Of a DNA stretch of 21,463 nucleotides, positions 6,886 to 14,342 are shown in pieces. The position numbers and the translations under genes are program-made. Source of the DNA: Clostridiales bacterium (GTDB taxonomy: Bacteria; Bacillota; Clostridia; Oscillospirales; Acutalibacteraceae); NCBI GenBank assembly GCA_019415945.1, contig DXYF01000027.1, positions 1-21,463 on the forward strand, in the 5' to 3' direction. The notes under the pieces are model-generated. The model worked only from the letters and a program-made list of their open reading frames with translations, was not told where the DNA came from and made no database searches. Position 1 is the stretch's first letter, and each line of letters begins with the position of its first letter.

Positions 6886-7467
6886 ATGAAAAAAATTATT
6901 ATTGGTATAATCAGCTCGGCAATCATCCTTTCAGCGGCAACAGCTTCGGTTTTTGCATTATCATCTGACAATTTGGGCAAAAACTATACGGATGCCGACA
7001 ACAACGGTGTTTGTGACAATATTGCTACAGTCAGCTCTAACGGAAACAGTGTAGGCTATGTAGACGCCGACAATGACGGAATCTGCGACAACAAAGGCAC
7101 AGGCAACTCAAACGGTAACGGCGGCAACGGTGCAGGATATGTGGATGATGACAACGACGGAATCTGTGACAACAAAGGCACAGGCAATGCAAACGGTAAC
7201 GGCGGCAACGGTGCAGGTTATGTGGATGATGACAACGACGGAATCTGTGACAACAAAGGCACAGGCAATGCAAACGGTAACGGCGGCAACGGTGCAGGTT
7301 ATGTAGACGCCGACAACGACGGAATCTGCGATAACAAGGGTACAGGTAACGCATACGGCAACGGTGCAGGCTATGTAGACACCGACAATGACGGAATCTG
7401 CGATAACAAGGGTACAGGCAATGCAAATTGCAACGGAAACGGCAGAGGAAGCGGAAAGTGCAAATAA
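6886..7467 (+). CDS. Secreted DxDNDGxCD-repeat protein (putative calcium-binding)
   Basis: The 193-residue product starts with a clear signal peptide (MKKIIIG, hydrophobic run to about residue 24, VFA). The rest is six acidic loops of the form D-x-D-N-(D/N)-G-(I/V)-C-D, starting at residues 36, 60, 87, 114, 141 and 165, joined by Gly/Asn-rich linkers (GTGNANGNGGNGAGYV). The loops resemble the Ca-binding DxDxDG loops of thrombospondin type 3 repeats and dockerins. Each carries one Cys, and C182 and C192 lie in the tail. It has no enzyme domain, LPXTG motif or SLH domain. AAGGAGG (6871-6877) precedes the ATG. It is first in an operon with an ECF sigma factor (38 nt downstream) and its anti-sigma factor, so it may be the regulon's main product or part of the signal. 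Its function is unknown. Confidence 0.85.
   Translation: MKKIIIGIISSAIILSAATASVFALSSDNLGKNYTDADNNGVCDNIATVSSNGNSVGYVDADNDGICDNKGTGNSNGNGGNGAGYVDDDNDGICDNKGTGNANGNGGNGAGYVDDDNDGICDNKGTGNANGNGGNGAGYVDADNDGICDNKGTGNAYGNGAGYVDTDNDGICDNKGTGNANCNGNGRGSGKCK
7054..7425 (+). repeat. In-frame tandem repeats (81-bp unit)
   Basis: Units begin at 7054, 7135, 7216, 7297 and 7369. The first three are 81 bp, the fourth is 72 bp, and the last is partial. Units 2 and 3 (7135-7215, 7216-7296) differ at a single base (GGA/GGT glycine codon), pointing to recent duplication. The repeats encode the calcium-type loops of the secreted protein, and copy number probably varies between strains. Confidence 0.9.
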
Positions 7468-7505
7468 ATAATTTCTGATTCATAAAAAATAAGAGGGGGA
7501 GAGCA

Positions 7506-7988
7506 GTGCGAAGTGAATACGAGGTAAACAGAGCAATAGACAAATATTCGGACACAGTCAAGCGAATATGCGTTGTGTATCTGAAAAGTCATTCCGACAC
7601 AGAGGACATATTTCAAACGGTATTTATGAAGTATCTGCTCTCCTCAAACGAGTTTGAAAGCGACGAACACGAAAAAGCTTGGTTTATTCGTGTAACAATA
7701 AATTTATGCAAGGATTTGTTAAAAAGCTTTTTCAAAAAAAACACCGTACCTCTTGAAATCATAGCCGAGCAGTCTGTTGAAATGCCGAGTGAAAACAGTC
7801 ATGTGCTTGAGGCGGTGCTGTCCCTGCCTAAAAAGTACAAAGAGGTAGTGTATCTTTACTATTATGAGGAATACACCGCGGTTGAAATTTCAAAGATTTT
7901 AAACAAAAATGTAAATACCATATACACTCTTTTGTCAAGGGCAAAGGCACTATTAAAAGATAAACTGGGAGGTGAAGAGTATGAGTAA
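7506..7988 (+). CDS. ECF-family RNA polymerase sigma factor
   Basis: The 160-residue cytoplasmic protein has the two-domain ECF layout. Region 2 comes first (about 10-75, including DTEDIFQTVFMKYL and the WFIRVTINLCKDLLK stretch). Region 4 follows (about 103-153, LPKKYKEVVYLYYYEEYT with the helix-turn-helix VEISKILNKNVNTIYTLLSR). The GTG start at 7506 sits behind GAGGGGGAG. The anti-sigma gene overlaps its end (ATGAGTAA), so the two are translationally coupled. It is not SigI-type: the length and region layout are ECF. Expected targets are its own operon, from the TGAAAG-N17-CGTATT motif upstream, and unknown envelope genes. Confidence 0.92.
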   Translation: MRSEYEVNRAIDKYSDTVKRICVVYLKSHSDTEDIFQTVFMKYLLSSNEFESDEHEKAWFIRVTINLCKDLLKSFFKKNTVPLEIIAEQSVEMPSENSHVLEAVLSLPKKYKEVVYLYYYEEYTAVEISKILNKNVNTIYTLLSRAKALLKDKLGGEEYE

Positions 7989-8826
7989 CAAAATACAGAC
8001 TGCTTTAAACAAGATTTGTGCGGAAGATGAGCTGAAACAGAAAACCAAAAGCACTTTGCTCAAAGCAATGGAAGTGAAAAAAACAAAAAATAATTTTAAT
8101 TGGCAAAAGCTTGTTTTGGCTCCCGTTTGTGCCGTGCTCATTTGTGCAGCCTGCTTTGGCTTCATCTCTTATAATGTTGAGGTATGTGCGATCAGCATAG
8201 ATATAAACCCTTCTGTAGAACTCGGAATAAACAGCTATAACAGAGTTATAAGTACTAAGGGCTTTAATGATGACGGTGAAAAACTTATTGAGTGCGTTGA
8301 TGTCAAAAATATGACATATGAGGACGCTGTAGCTGAAATTCTCCAATGTGATGAGGCTGACAAGTATTTAAGCGATGATGACATCGTTGTTGTTACCGTG
8401 GACTCCGATTCTGATGAAAAATCCGATGAGATGCTCCAAAACATTGAAAAGTGCAGCAATTCACAGGGGAATATGTATTGTTACAAAAACAGTGCAGATT
8501 CTGTGGAGGAGGCTCACTCAAACGATGTTTCGTTCGGTAAATATAACGCTTATCTTGAACTGAAGAAATATGCTCCCGATGTTACTTTGGATGAAATCAA
8601 AGATATGACAATGAGGGAAATAAGGGATAAAATAAGTCAATATACTTCCGATTTGTCGGATGATGAAACGGCCTCGCAAAGCACACAGGGTGCACAGTCA
8701 CAAGGTTACGGCGGCAACGGTAACGGAAGCGGACAACAAAGCGGTAACGGTCAGCAAAACGGACTGCATGACGGAAGCGGACAGCAAAAAGGCAAGGGAA
8801 ACGGCAAAGGAGCAAACGCGGATTAA
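7981..8826 (+). CDS. RsgI-like transmembrane anti-sigma factor with disordered tail
   Basis: The 281-residue protein should hold the upstream ECF sigma factor inactive at the membrane until an outside signal arrives. Residues 1-40 are cytoplasmic and charged, 44-64 form one membrane helix, and 66 onward is extracellular. The juxtamembrane segment VCAISIDINPSVELGINSYN (68-87) is the hallmark of the RsgI family, including an Asn76-Pro77 bond. Further conserved parts run to about 220 (GKYNAYLELKKYAP at 186-199, then MTMREIRDKI). The last 50 residues are Gly/Asn/Gln/Ser/Lys-rich and surely disordered, with no carbohydrate-binding module as in clostridial biomass sensors. The ATG at 7981 is preferred over the GTG at 7972 because GGGAGG (7967-7972) lies 8 nt before it. 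It overlaps the sigma gene by 8 bp. Confidence 0.88.
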   Translation: MSNKIQTALNKICAEDELKQKTKSTLLKAMEVKKTKNNFNWQKLVLAPVCAVLICAACFGFISYNVEVCAISIDINPSVELGINSYNRVISTKGFNDDGEKLIECVDVKNMTYEDAVAEILQCDEADKYLSDDDIVVVTVDSDSDEKSDEMLQNIEKCSNSQGNMYCYKNSADSVEEAHSNDVSFGKYNAYLELKKYAPDVTLDEIKDMTMREIRDKISQYTSDLSDDETASQSTQGAQSQGYGGNGNGSGQQSGNGQQNGLHDGSGQQKGKGNGKGANAD

Positions 8827-8871
8827 CCCTGTTCTACGATACAAAATAATAAACTTATAATCTGACAAAAT

Positions 8872-8926
8872 AAGCTCTCTTTTTAAGGGAATCGGTTCAA
8901 AACCTTTTCTTTAAAGAGAGCTTTTT
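8872..8926 (+). terminator. Terminator of the sigma/anti-sigma operon
   Basis: AAGCTCTCTTT (8872-8882) and AAAGAGAGCTT (8913-8923) form an 11-bp stem around a loop that can fold a small AAGG/CCTT inner hairpin, ending in TTTTT (8922-8926). It lies 45 nt after the anti-sigma stop. Confidence 0.88.
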
Positions 8927-8967
8927 AGTTTAAGACAAATTAAACAAGCTTTAAAAATCTTAACTAA

Positions 8968-8981
8968 CAGTTTTAAAACTG
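8968..8981. other. 14-bp perfect palindrome upstream of the GH18 gene
   Basis: CAGTTTTAAAACTG is self-complementary and flanked by ACAAGC (8944-8949) and GCTTGT (8984-8989). No U-tract follows, so an operator is more likely than a terminator. It lies 117 nt before the downstream gene. No convincing sigma-A promoter is visible in 8990-9085, although a TATAAT occurs at 9038. Confidence 0.3.
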
Positions 8982-9098
8982 CCGCTTGTATGTGTATTAA
9001 TTAAATTGTTGCGTTAATAGAGCGATTTGTTTATCAGTATAATTTTACATATATTGTATAAAATAGTATTGCATAATTAAAAGAAAGGCGGTTTTATT

Positions 9099-11066
9099 TT
9101 GATTCCAAGCTTGAAGTTGGTACCGAACAGGGACGGAACCTGTGACCTCTGGATTGAATATTCCAAAAACGATGCTGAGTTTGCAGAAGAATTTGATGTA
9201 AAAAAACAGATTAAAACAAATTCACAAAAAATCCTGGAAACAGCATTATCGTATTCCAAACGAGTAAAAATAAAAAGTGTAAAAATTTTAGTATCAGGTG
9301 CTTTGATAGCTACCGTAGCATTTTCATCTTTTATAAGTGCCTTTGCAGGTAACGACAGGTACTCAATGGGGTATCTTTACAGCGGAACCGATATTCAGCA
9401 AATTGAATATGTCAATCAGACAAACAACGCTTTGGATGTGGTGTCGCCGAGTTACTTTGACCTTCGTGAGGACGGAAGCCTGAAGCTCAATTACCTCAGC
9501 CCGTATTTTATAAAAACAATGCATGACAAAGGCATTAAGGTTGTGCCGTTTTTAAGCAATCACTGGAACAGAACTGCGGGAATTAACGCACTCAAAAATG
9601 TGGAGTTGCTTTCAACACAAATTGCTGAGTATGTAAAGGAATATGACCTTGACGGCGTTAATGTTGACATAGAAAATGTGACGCACGAGCAAAGAGATCA
9701 ATATACAAAACTTGTAAAGCTTTTGCGTGAAAAAATCCCAAGCGAAAAGGAAATCTCCGTTGCTGTTGCCGCAAATCCAAACAACTGGCAGACGGGCTGG
9801 CACGGTTCCTATGATTATACTGCACTCGCACAATATGCTGATCATTTGCTTGTAATGGCGTATGATGAGCATTACGAGGGCGGAGAAGCCGGCTCTGTTG
9901 CGGGAATTGATTTTGTTGAAAATTCAATAAAATATGCACTGAGCAAAACCTCGTCAGATAAAATCGTAGTCGGCATACCTTTTTACGGACGGGTATGGAG
10001 CCTTGATAACAATCGCATAGTCGGCAAAGGCGTAAGCAGCAAGACCATACAGCAAATCCTCAAAAACTGTGAGTCAAAAGTGACTTACGATGAAAAAAGT
10101 CAGTCCGTAAAGGCGGAGTTTACGGTAACAAAGCAAAGCGGCAATTTTACTGTCGGCGGAGATTTTGTATTGGAGCCGGGAAATTATGTTGTCTGGTATG
10201 AAAACGACCGTTCCTATCAAAGTAAACTTAGCCTTATTAATAAGTATAACCTCAAGGGCGCGGGAGCTTGGTCTTTAGGTCAGGAGGATATTTCTGTATG
10301 GGAGAATTATGAAGCATGGCTGAACGGAGAGGATGACGCAGATACCGATGTTACCGTGCCTACCGCCCCCACAGCTTCGGAAACGACCCCACCGACTGTT
10401 CCGACAGTTACCGAGCCGACATCTCCGAGCAACCCGACCGAGCCGACAAGTCCGACTGTTTCTGAGCCGACAAACCCGACACAGAATAATTTTACTGACG
10501 CTTGGATCGTCGAAAACCAAACAAAAGTAACCGTATATAAAAACTCAAATCTCAAGGGAAAGGTCATTGCGTATGTTTCAGGAGGAACAGCGGTATCAGT
10601 ACAGAAAACAAATGACTCAGTTTACAAAATAAAGCTGTCAGACGGGCAGGAAGGATATATTGCCTCGCGTTATCTTACTTTTGAAAAGAACCCCGATACC
10701 TCATCCCCTCAGGAGCCGTCGGAGGAATATTTTATTTATGAAGTAAAATCAGGTGATACGCTTTGGAAAATTTCACAGCAATATTTGGGAAGCGGAAGCA
10801 GATATACGGAAATCATTGAGTTAAACGGACTGAAAAGCGAGATAATATATACCGGTATGAAATTAAAAATTCCGCTGTCTTCAAATAATGAAAGTGAAGC
10901 ACAGGAAACCTTTAGAGAATACACCGTAAAAAAAGGCGACACCCTGTGGAAAATCGCAAAAACCAAACTCGGTTCGGGGGATCGTTACACAGAGATTGTC
11001 GTTCTCAACCGCTTGCCTGGTACAACAATTTATGCGGGGCAGGTTTTAAAATTGCCGAACAAATGA
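9099..11066 (+). CDS. Membrane-anchored GH18 hydrolase with SH3 and two LysM domains
   Basis: A cell-wall protein of about 655 residues, probably hydrolysing peptidoglycan-type glycans as SleL/YaaH-like GH18 enzymes do. Residues 1-60 are a charged, presumably cytoplasmic tail, and about 63-83 a membrane or long signal segment. The GH18 barrel (about 88-408) has LDGVNVDIE with the catalytic acid E192, MAYDEHYEG (253-261) and GIPFYGR (292-298). A Thr/Pro linker (419-461) follows, then a bacterial SH3 domain (467-527) and two LysM repeats (about 545-591, 606-652; each VKxGDTLWKI). The start is TTG at 9099, 7 nt after AAAGGCGG; no upstream ATG fits. It stands alone between terminators. A role in the spore cortex or in vegetative wall turnover is equally possible. 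Confidence 0.88.
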   Translation: MIPSLKLVPNRDGTCDLWIEYSKNDAEFAEEFDVKKQIKTNSQKILETALSYSKRVKIKSVKILVSGALIATVAFSSFISAFAGNDRYSMGYLYSGTDIQQIEYVNQTNNALDVVSPSYFDLREDGSLKLNYLSPYFIKTMHDKGIKVVPFLSNHWNRTAGINALKNVELLSTQIAEYVKEYDLDGVNVDIENVTHEQRDQYTKLVKLLREKIPSEKEISVAVAANPNNWQTGWHGSYDYTALAQYADHLLVMAYDEHYEGGEAGSVAGIDFVENSIKYALSKTSSDKIVVGIPFYGRVWSLDNNRIVGKGVSSKTIQQILKNCESKVTYDEKSQSVKAEFTVTKQSGNFTVGGDFVLEPGNYVVWYENDRSYQSKLSLINKYNLKGAGAWSLGQEDISVWENYEAWLNGEDDADTDVTVPTAPTASETTPPTVPTVTEPTSPSNPTEPTSPTVSEPTNPTQNNFTDAWIVENQTKVTVYKNSNLKGKVIAYVSGGTAVSVQKTNDSVYKIKLSDGQEGYIASRYLTFEKNPDTSSPQEPSEEYFIYEVKSGDTLWKISQQYLGSGSRYTEIIELNGLKSEIIYTGMKLKIPLSSNNESEAQETFREYTVKKGDTLWKIAKTKLGSGDRYTEIVVLNRLPGTTIYAGQVLKLPNK

Positions 11067-11150
11067 TAGCTTATAATATTAACCGATTATAAAATCAATA
11101 TAAAGGGTTCTCCGGCAATAGTTAGAGGAATTGAGAAATAAATGAAGATA

Positions 11151-11186
11151 ACAAGCGATGGCAATTAAGCTGTCGCTTGTGTTTTT
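11151..11186 (+). terminator. Terminator after the GH18 gene
   Basis: ACAAGCGA (11151-11158) and TCGCTTGT (11173-11180) pair perfectly, and the stem extends inward to 12 bp through G-U pairs. GTTTTTG follows. It lies about 85 nt after the stop codon. Confidence 0.8.
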
Positions 11187-11297
11187 GATTTATGAGAAAA
11201 TATATGATATGTAAATGCGGTTACGAAAGCGTTTGAAATTATGATAACCGTAAGGATTTTAGTAAAATATAAGATGACTTACTCTGAATAAATCATG

Positions 11298-11326
11298 TTG
11301 ATTTTTCGATGCAGTTATATTATACT
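11298..11326 (+). promoter_or_regulatory. Sigma-A promoter of the degV-ttcA-like unit
   Basis: TTGATT (11298-11303), a 17-nt spacer and TATACT (11321-11326). A further TATAAT pair at 11366-11376 lies closer to the gene but lacks a good -35 box. Confidence 0.55.
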
Positions 11327-11338
11327 GAACATAATATA
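11316..11338. promoter_or_regulatory. Possible operator over the -10 box
   Basis: TATATTAT (11316-11323) and ATAATATA (11331-11338) are perfect 8-bp arms around ACTGAAC and cover the -10 element of the promoter above. The sequence is AT-rich, so chance occurrence is possible. It does not match the FapR or FabT operator consensus. Confidence 0.3.
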
Positions 11339-11420
11339 GTTATGCAAAAGGGAAGTCTTAATAAGTATAATATAATAAATAAAAAATCAGACAAAATTTT
11401 TAAACAATCGGAGGAAGATT

Positions 11421-12266
11421 ATGAAAGTTAAAATTATTTCAGACAGCACCTGTGACCTCTCAAAAGAATTACTTGAAAAGTACGAAATCAGCATTGTCCC
11501 CCTTTATGTTGTGCTTGACGGTGAAACAAAACAAGACGGAGTAGACATTATTCCCGATGATATTTATGAATATGTCGAAAAGAACAATAAACTTCCCACC
11601 ACAAGTGCGGCAAGCATAGGTGATTATCAGGAAGTTTTTAAACACTGGCGTGACCAGGGTTTTCAAATAGTTCATTTCAATATCAGCAGTGAGTTTTCAA
11701 GCTCATACTACAACGCCTGCATTGCGGCAAAGGAGATAGGAGGAGTATATGTCGTTGATTCCCGAAATCTTTCAACAGGTCAGGGGCTTGTTGTGCTGCA
11801 CGGAGCCGAAATGGCTCAAAACGGAGCAACTGCCGAGGAGATTTTTGAAGAATGTTCTGCGATGACATCAAAAATAGAGGCAAGCTTTGTCGTTGACAGT
11901 ATTGACTATCTTCACAAAGGAGGCCGTTGTTCAGCCGTTGCTGCATTGGGTGCAAATCTTTTGAAGCTAAAGCCGTGTATTGAGGTTAAAGACGGCAAAA
12001 TGAATTCTGGTAAAAAGTACAGGGGTATAATAAGCCGCGTTATTCTGAGTTATGTAGAGGACAGATTAAAGGGCAGAGATGACATTGATATGAGCAGAAT
12101 TTTTATCACTCATACAAAGTGCAGTAATGATACCGTAGAAGCCGTGCGTAAAAAAATACTTGAAATTTCTCCTGAGTTTAAGGAGATACTTGAAACTACG
12201 GCAGGCTGTACAATTACAACACATTGCGGTCCCAATACTCTCGGGATTTTGTTTGTAAGAAAATAA
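11421..12266 (+). CDS. DegV-family fatty-acid-binding protein (FakB-like)
   Basis: The 281-residue cytoplasmic protein has the two-domain DegV layout. The N-terminal domain opens with SDSTCDL (7-13). The fatty-acid pocket motifs are PTTSAAS (59-65) and DSRNLSTGQG (113-122). A conserved YLHKGGRCS follows in the C-terminal domain. In Firmicutes these proteins bind an exogenous or recycled fatty acid and present it to the kinase FakA for phosphorylation and phospholipid synthesis. FakA is not in the window. The ATG at 11421 follows GGAGG (11410-11414). It precedes the TtcA-like gene by 68 nt with no terminator between them. The family is certain; the ligand is not. Confidence 0.92.
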   Translation: MKVKIISDSTCDLSKELLEKYEISIVPLYVVLDGETKQDGVDIIPDDIYEYVEKNNKLPTTSAASIGDYQEVFKHWRDQGFQIVHFNISSEFSSSYYNACIAAKEIGGVYVVDSRNLSTGQGLVVLHGAEMAQNGATAEEIFEECSAMTSKIEASFVVDSIDYLHKGGRCSAVAALGANLLKLKPCIEVKDGKMNSGKKYRGIISRVILSYVEDRLKGRDDIDMSRIFITHTKCSNDTVEAVRKKILEISPEFKEILETTAGCTITTHCGPNTLGILFVRK

Positions 12267-12334
12267 GTGATTTCGGTTTGTTTCAGGTAAATTAATTTAA
12301 TTGAAAAGCTGAATATTATTAAGGGGCTGAGCGA

Positions 12335-13177
12335 TTGGGAAGAGAGCTTAAAAAATATGAGCTTGTTGAGCGTAACATAATTAAGACCTACAGAAAAAGA
12401 ATATGGAATCCGTTTTTGATTGCACTTAAGAATTATAAGCTTGTCAATGCAGGGGACAAAATTGCCGTTTGTATTTCGGGCGGAAAGGATTCAATGCTCA
12501 TGGCAAAGCTTTTGCAGGAGCTTCACAGGTACAGCGAAGTTCCCTTTGAGCTTGTGTATCTCGTAATGGATCCGGGATACAACGAAGCAAACCGCAAAAA
12601 AATCGAGGACAACGCTGAGCTTTTAAATGTGCCGATTACGGTTTTTGAAACTAATATTTTCAGCGTTGCGGATAAAACGGTTAAATCACCCTGTTATCTG
12701 TGTGCCAGAATGAGGCGGGGACACCTTTACAAAAAAGCTCAGGAGCTTGGCTGCAACAAAATCGCTCTCGGACATCATTTCAACGATGTAATTGAAACAA
12801 CTTTGCTCGGAATGTTTTACGGCTCTCAGCTTCAGGCGATGCCGCCAAAGTTGCACAGTACAAATTTTGAGGGAATGGAACTTATAAGACCTATGTACTG
12901 TATCCGTGAGGACGCAATAATTGCATGGCAACGGTACAATGAACTTGAATTTATACAATGTGCATGCAGATTTACCGAAAATTGCGAGAGTGGAAACATG
13001 GACTCAAAGCGGCAGGAGATAAAACAGCTTATCAGAGATTTAAAAAAGACAAATCCGAATATAGAAAAGAGCATTTTTAACAGTATTCATTCCGTTTGCC
13101 TTGACACAATGGTGGGTTACAAGTCAAACGGCGTTGAACACAGCTTTCTTGATTTTTACGACGACAAAAACAAATAA
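12335..13177 (+). CDS. TtcA-like PP-loop ATPase (tRNA thiolation family)
   Basis: The 280-residue cytoplasmic protein belongs to the N-type ATP pyrophosphatases. It has the PP-loop SGGKDS (48-53), the C-x2-C pair C120/C123 within CYLCARMRRG, GHHFNDVIET (146-155), and a later cysteine group (C209, C211, C217). TtcA enzymes use such cysteines to hold an iron-sulfur cluster and adenylate C32 of tRNA to make 2-thiocytidine. The length is slightly below the proteobacterial 300 or so. The substrate in Clostridia is less certain, so no symbol is given. The start is TTG at 12335, 8 nt after AAGGGG (12321-12326). It is probably cotranscribed with the DegV gene and ends at the terminator at 13185. Confidence 0.85.
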   Translation: MGRELKKYELVERNIIKTYRKRIWNPFLIALKNYKLVNAGDKIAVCISGGKDSMLMAKLLQELHRYSEVPFELVYLVMDPGYNEANRKKIEDNAELLNVPITVFETNIFSVADKTVKSPCYLCARMRRGHLYKKAQELGCNKIALGHHFNDVIETTLLGMFYGSQLQAMPPKLHSTNFEGMELIRPMYCIREDAIIAWQRYNELEFIQCACRFTENCESGNMDSKRQEIKQLIRDLKKTNPNIEKSIFNSIHSVCLDTMVGYKSNGVEHSFLDFYDDKNK

Positions 13178-13184
13178 TAACGCA

Positions 13185-13213
13185 AAAGGGACGGTAAAAC
13201 CGTCCCTTTCTTT
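13185..13213. terminator. Bidirectional terminator between convergent units
   Basis: AAAGGGACGG (13185-13194) and CCGTCCCTTT (13200-13209) form a perfect 10-bp stem with a 5-nt loop and T-rich plus-strand flank. It lies between the stop of the TtcA-like gene and the stop of potD, so it can serve both strands, though the minus-strand flank is less U-rich. Confidence 0.85.
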
Positions 13214-13239
13214 GTTTTAATTTAATTATTGTGTGACTG

Positions 13240-14310
13240 TCAGTCAGCCTGAATTTTTACAAACTGTTCCTGCATATATGCATATACATCATCAGGAACA
13301 TTGGTAAACACATAGCATTTGTCAAGATACTCGTCGCTTGGGAAGATGAGCTCATTATTCTTCATATCTTCGTCAAGGTAGTCGTCATAAGCTCCCTGAT
13401 TCGGAGTGCCGTAACAGAGATATTTGCAGTTTTCAGCGGCAATTTCAGGCTTCTGCATAAAGTTTATAAATTTCTCGGCATTTTCCTTGTTTTTGCTGCA
13501 AGTCGGAATACACATTGCGTCATAGAAAAGGTTTGCTCCGTCCTCAGGCATTGCATAATCAAGATTTTCATTTGCCTCCATCATTGTTGCAACATCGCCC
13601 GCATAGTAAGGAGCAATCGCAGCCTGGCTGTTTTCCATTTCAGTGAATACCTGATCCATTACATACTTTTTAAGAAGAGGCTTTTGCTCTGCAAGCTTTT
13701 CGGCAGCCTTGTCAACATCTTCTTTTGTACAGTTTGACGGATCAATTCCCAAAAGCTGCATCGCTATAGCCATGGCATCTCGGCTGTTGTTGAACATCAG
13801 GATTTGTCCTTTTAAGCTTTCGTCCCACAATGCATCCCAAGATGTAGGCTTTGTGTCTACCTTTGTTTTGTCATAAACCATAGCGGTTACGCCCCAGCTG
13901 TAGCAAACCGTATATTTTTCATCAGGATCACAGTCAAGCTTTTTGAAGCGATCCATAATATATTTGTAGTTAGGAATATTGTCATAGTTTAGTTCAAGCA
14001 ACATATCCTCTTCGATGAGCTTGCTTATCATATAGTCTGACGGAATAATAACATCATAGCTTACATTGCTGTTTTTAAGCATATTGTAAAGCTCTTCGTT
14101 AGTTTCGTATGTGGTGTAGTTTACCTTAATTCCTGTTTCGTTTTCAAATTCTTCGATAACATCCATAAGGCCGTCTTCGCCGTTTGAGATATACTCACCC
14201 CAGTTATAGACATTTACTTCACCTGCACTGTTTGTGCCGCAGCCCGAAAAGCACGCTGCAAACGATGCCGTCATAGCGGCAGCGAGGATAATACTGATGA
14301 TTTTTTTCAT
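13240..14310 (-). CDS. potD: Spermidine/putrescine ABC transporter, substrate-binding lipoprotein
   Basis: The 356-residue protein captures polyamines outside the membrane and delivers them to PotBC. A lipoprotein signal precedes C24 (lipobox-like FSGC). The mature part begins with the PotD-type VNVYNWGEYIS and continues through the family's YDVIIPSDYMI region and a C-terminal NAEKFINFMQKPE stretch. It is last in potABCD, 32 nt after potC, with an AAGGAG site before the ATG. Specificity for spermidine or putrescine cannot be read with certainty. The operon ends at the bidirectional hairpin at 13185. Confidence 0.93.
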   Translation of the reverse strand: MKKIISIILAAAMTASFAACFSGCGTNSAGEVNVYNWGEYISNGEDGLMDVIEEFENETGIKVNYTTYETNEELYNMLKNSNVSYDVIIPSDYMISKLIEEDMLLELNYDNIPNYKYIMDRFKKLDCDPDEKYTVCYSWGVTAMVYDKTKVDTKPTSWDALWDESLKGQILMFNNSRDAMAIAMQLLGIDPSNCTKEDVDKAAEKLAEQKPLLKKYVMDQVFTEMENSQAAIAPYYAGDVATMMEANENLDYAMPEDGANLFYDAMCIPTCSKNKENAEKFINFMQKPEIAAENCKYLCYGTPNQGAYDDYLDEDMKNNELIFPSDEYLDKCYVFTNVPDDVYAYMQEQFVKIQAD

Positions 14311-14342
14311 TTCTCAATCTCCTTAAAATATAAAATTTTATA

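Noticed and set aside
7054..7425. Regular repeats that could suggest a CRISPR array
   Set aside because: The units are adjacent 81-bp coding repeats in frame with a signal-peptide protein. There are no unique spacers and no cas genes.
7037..7561. Long minus-strand reading frame rich in Cys/Arg/His
   Set aside because: It is the antisense shadow of the tandem repeats, has no ribosome site and crosses into the sigma gene.
7506..7988. SigI-type sigma factor, suggested by the RsgI-like partner
   Set aside because: The length and the region 2 plus region 4 layout with a VEISKILN helix-turn-helix are ECF-type.
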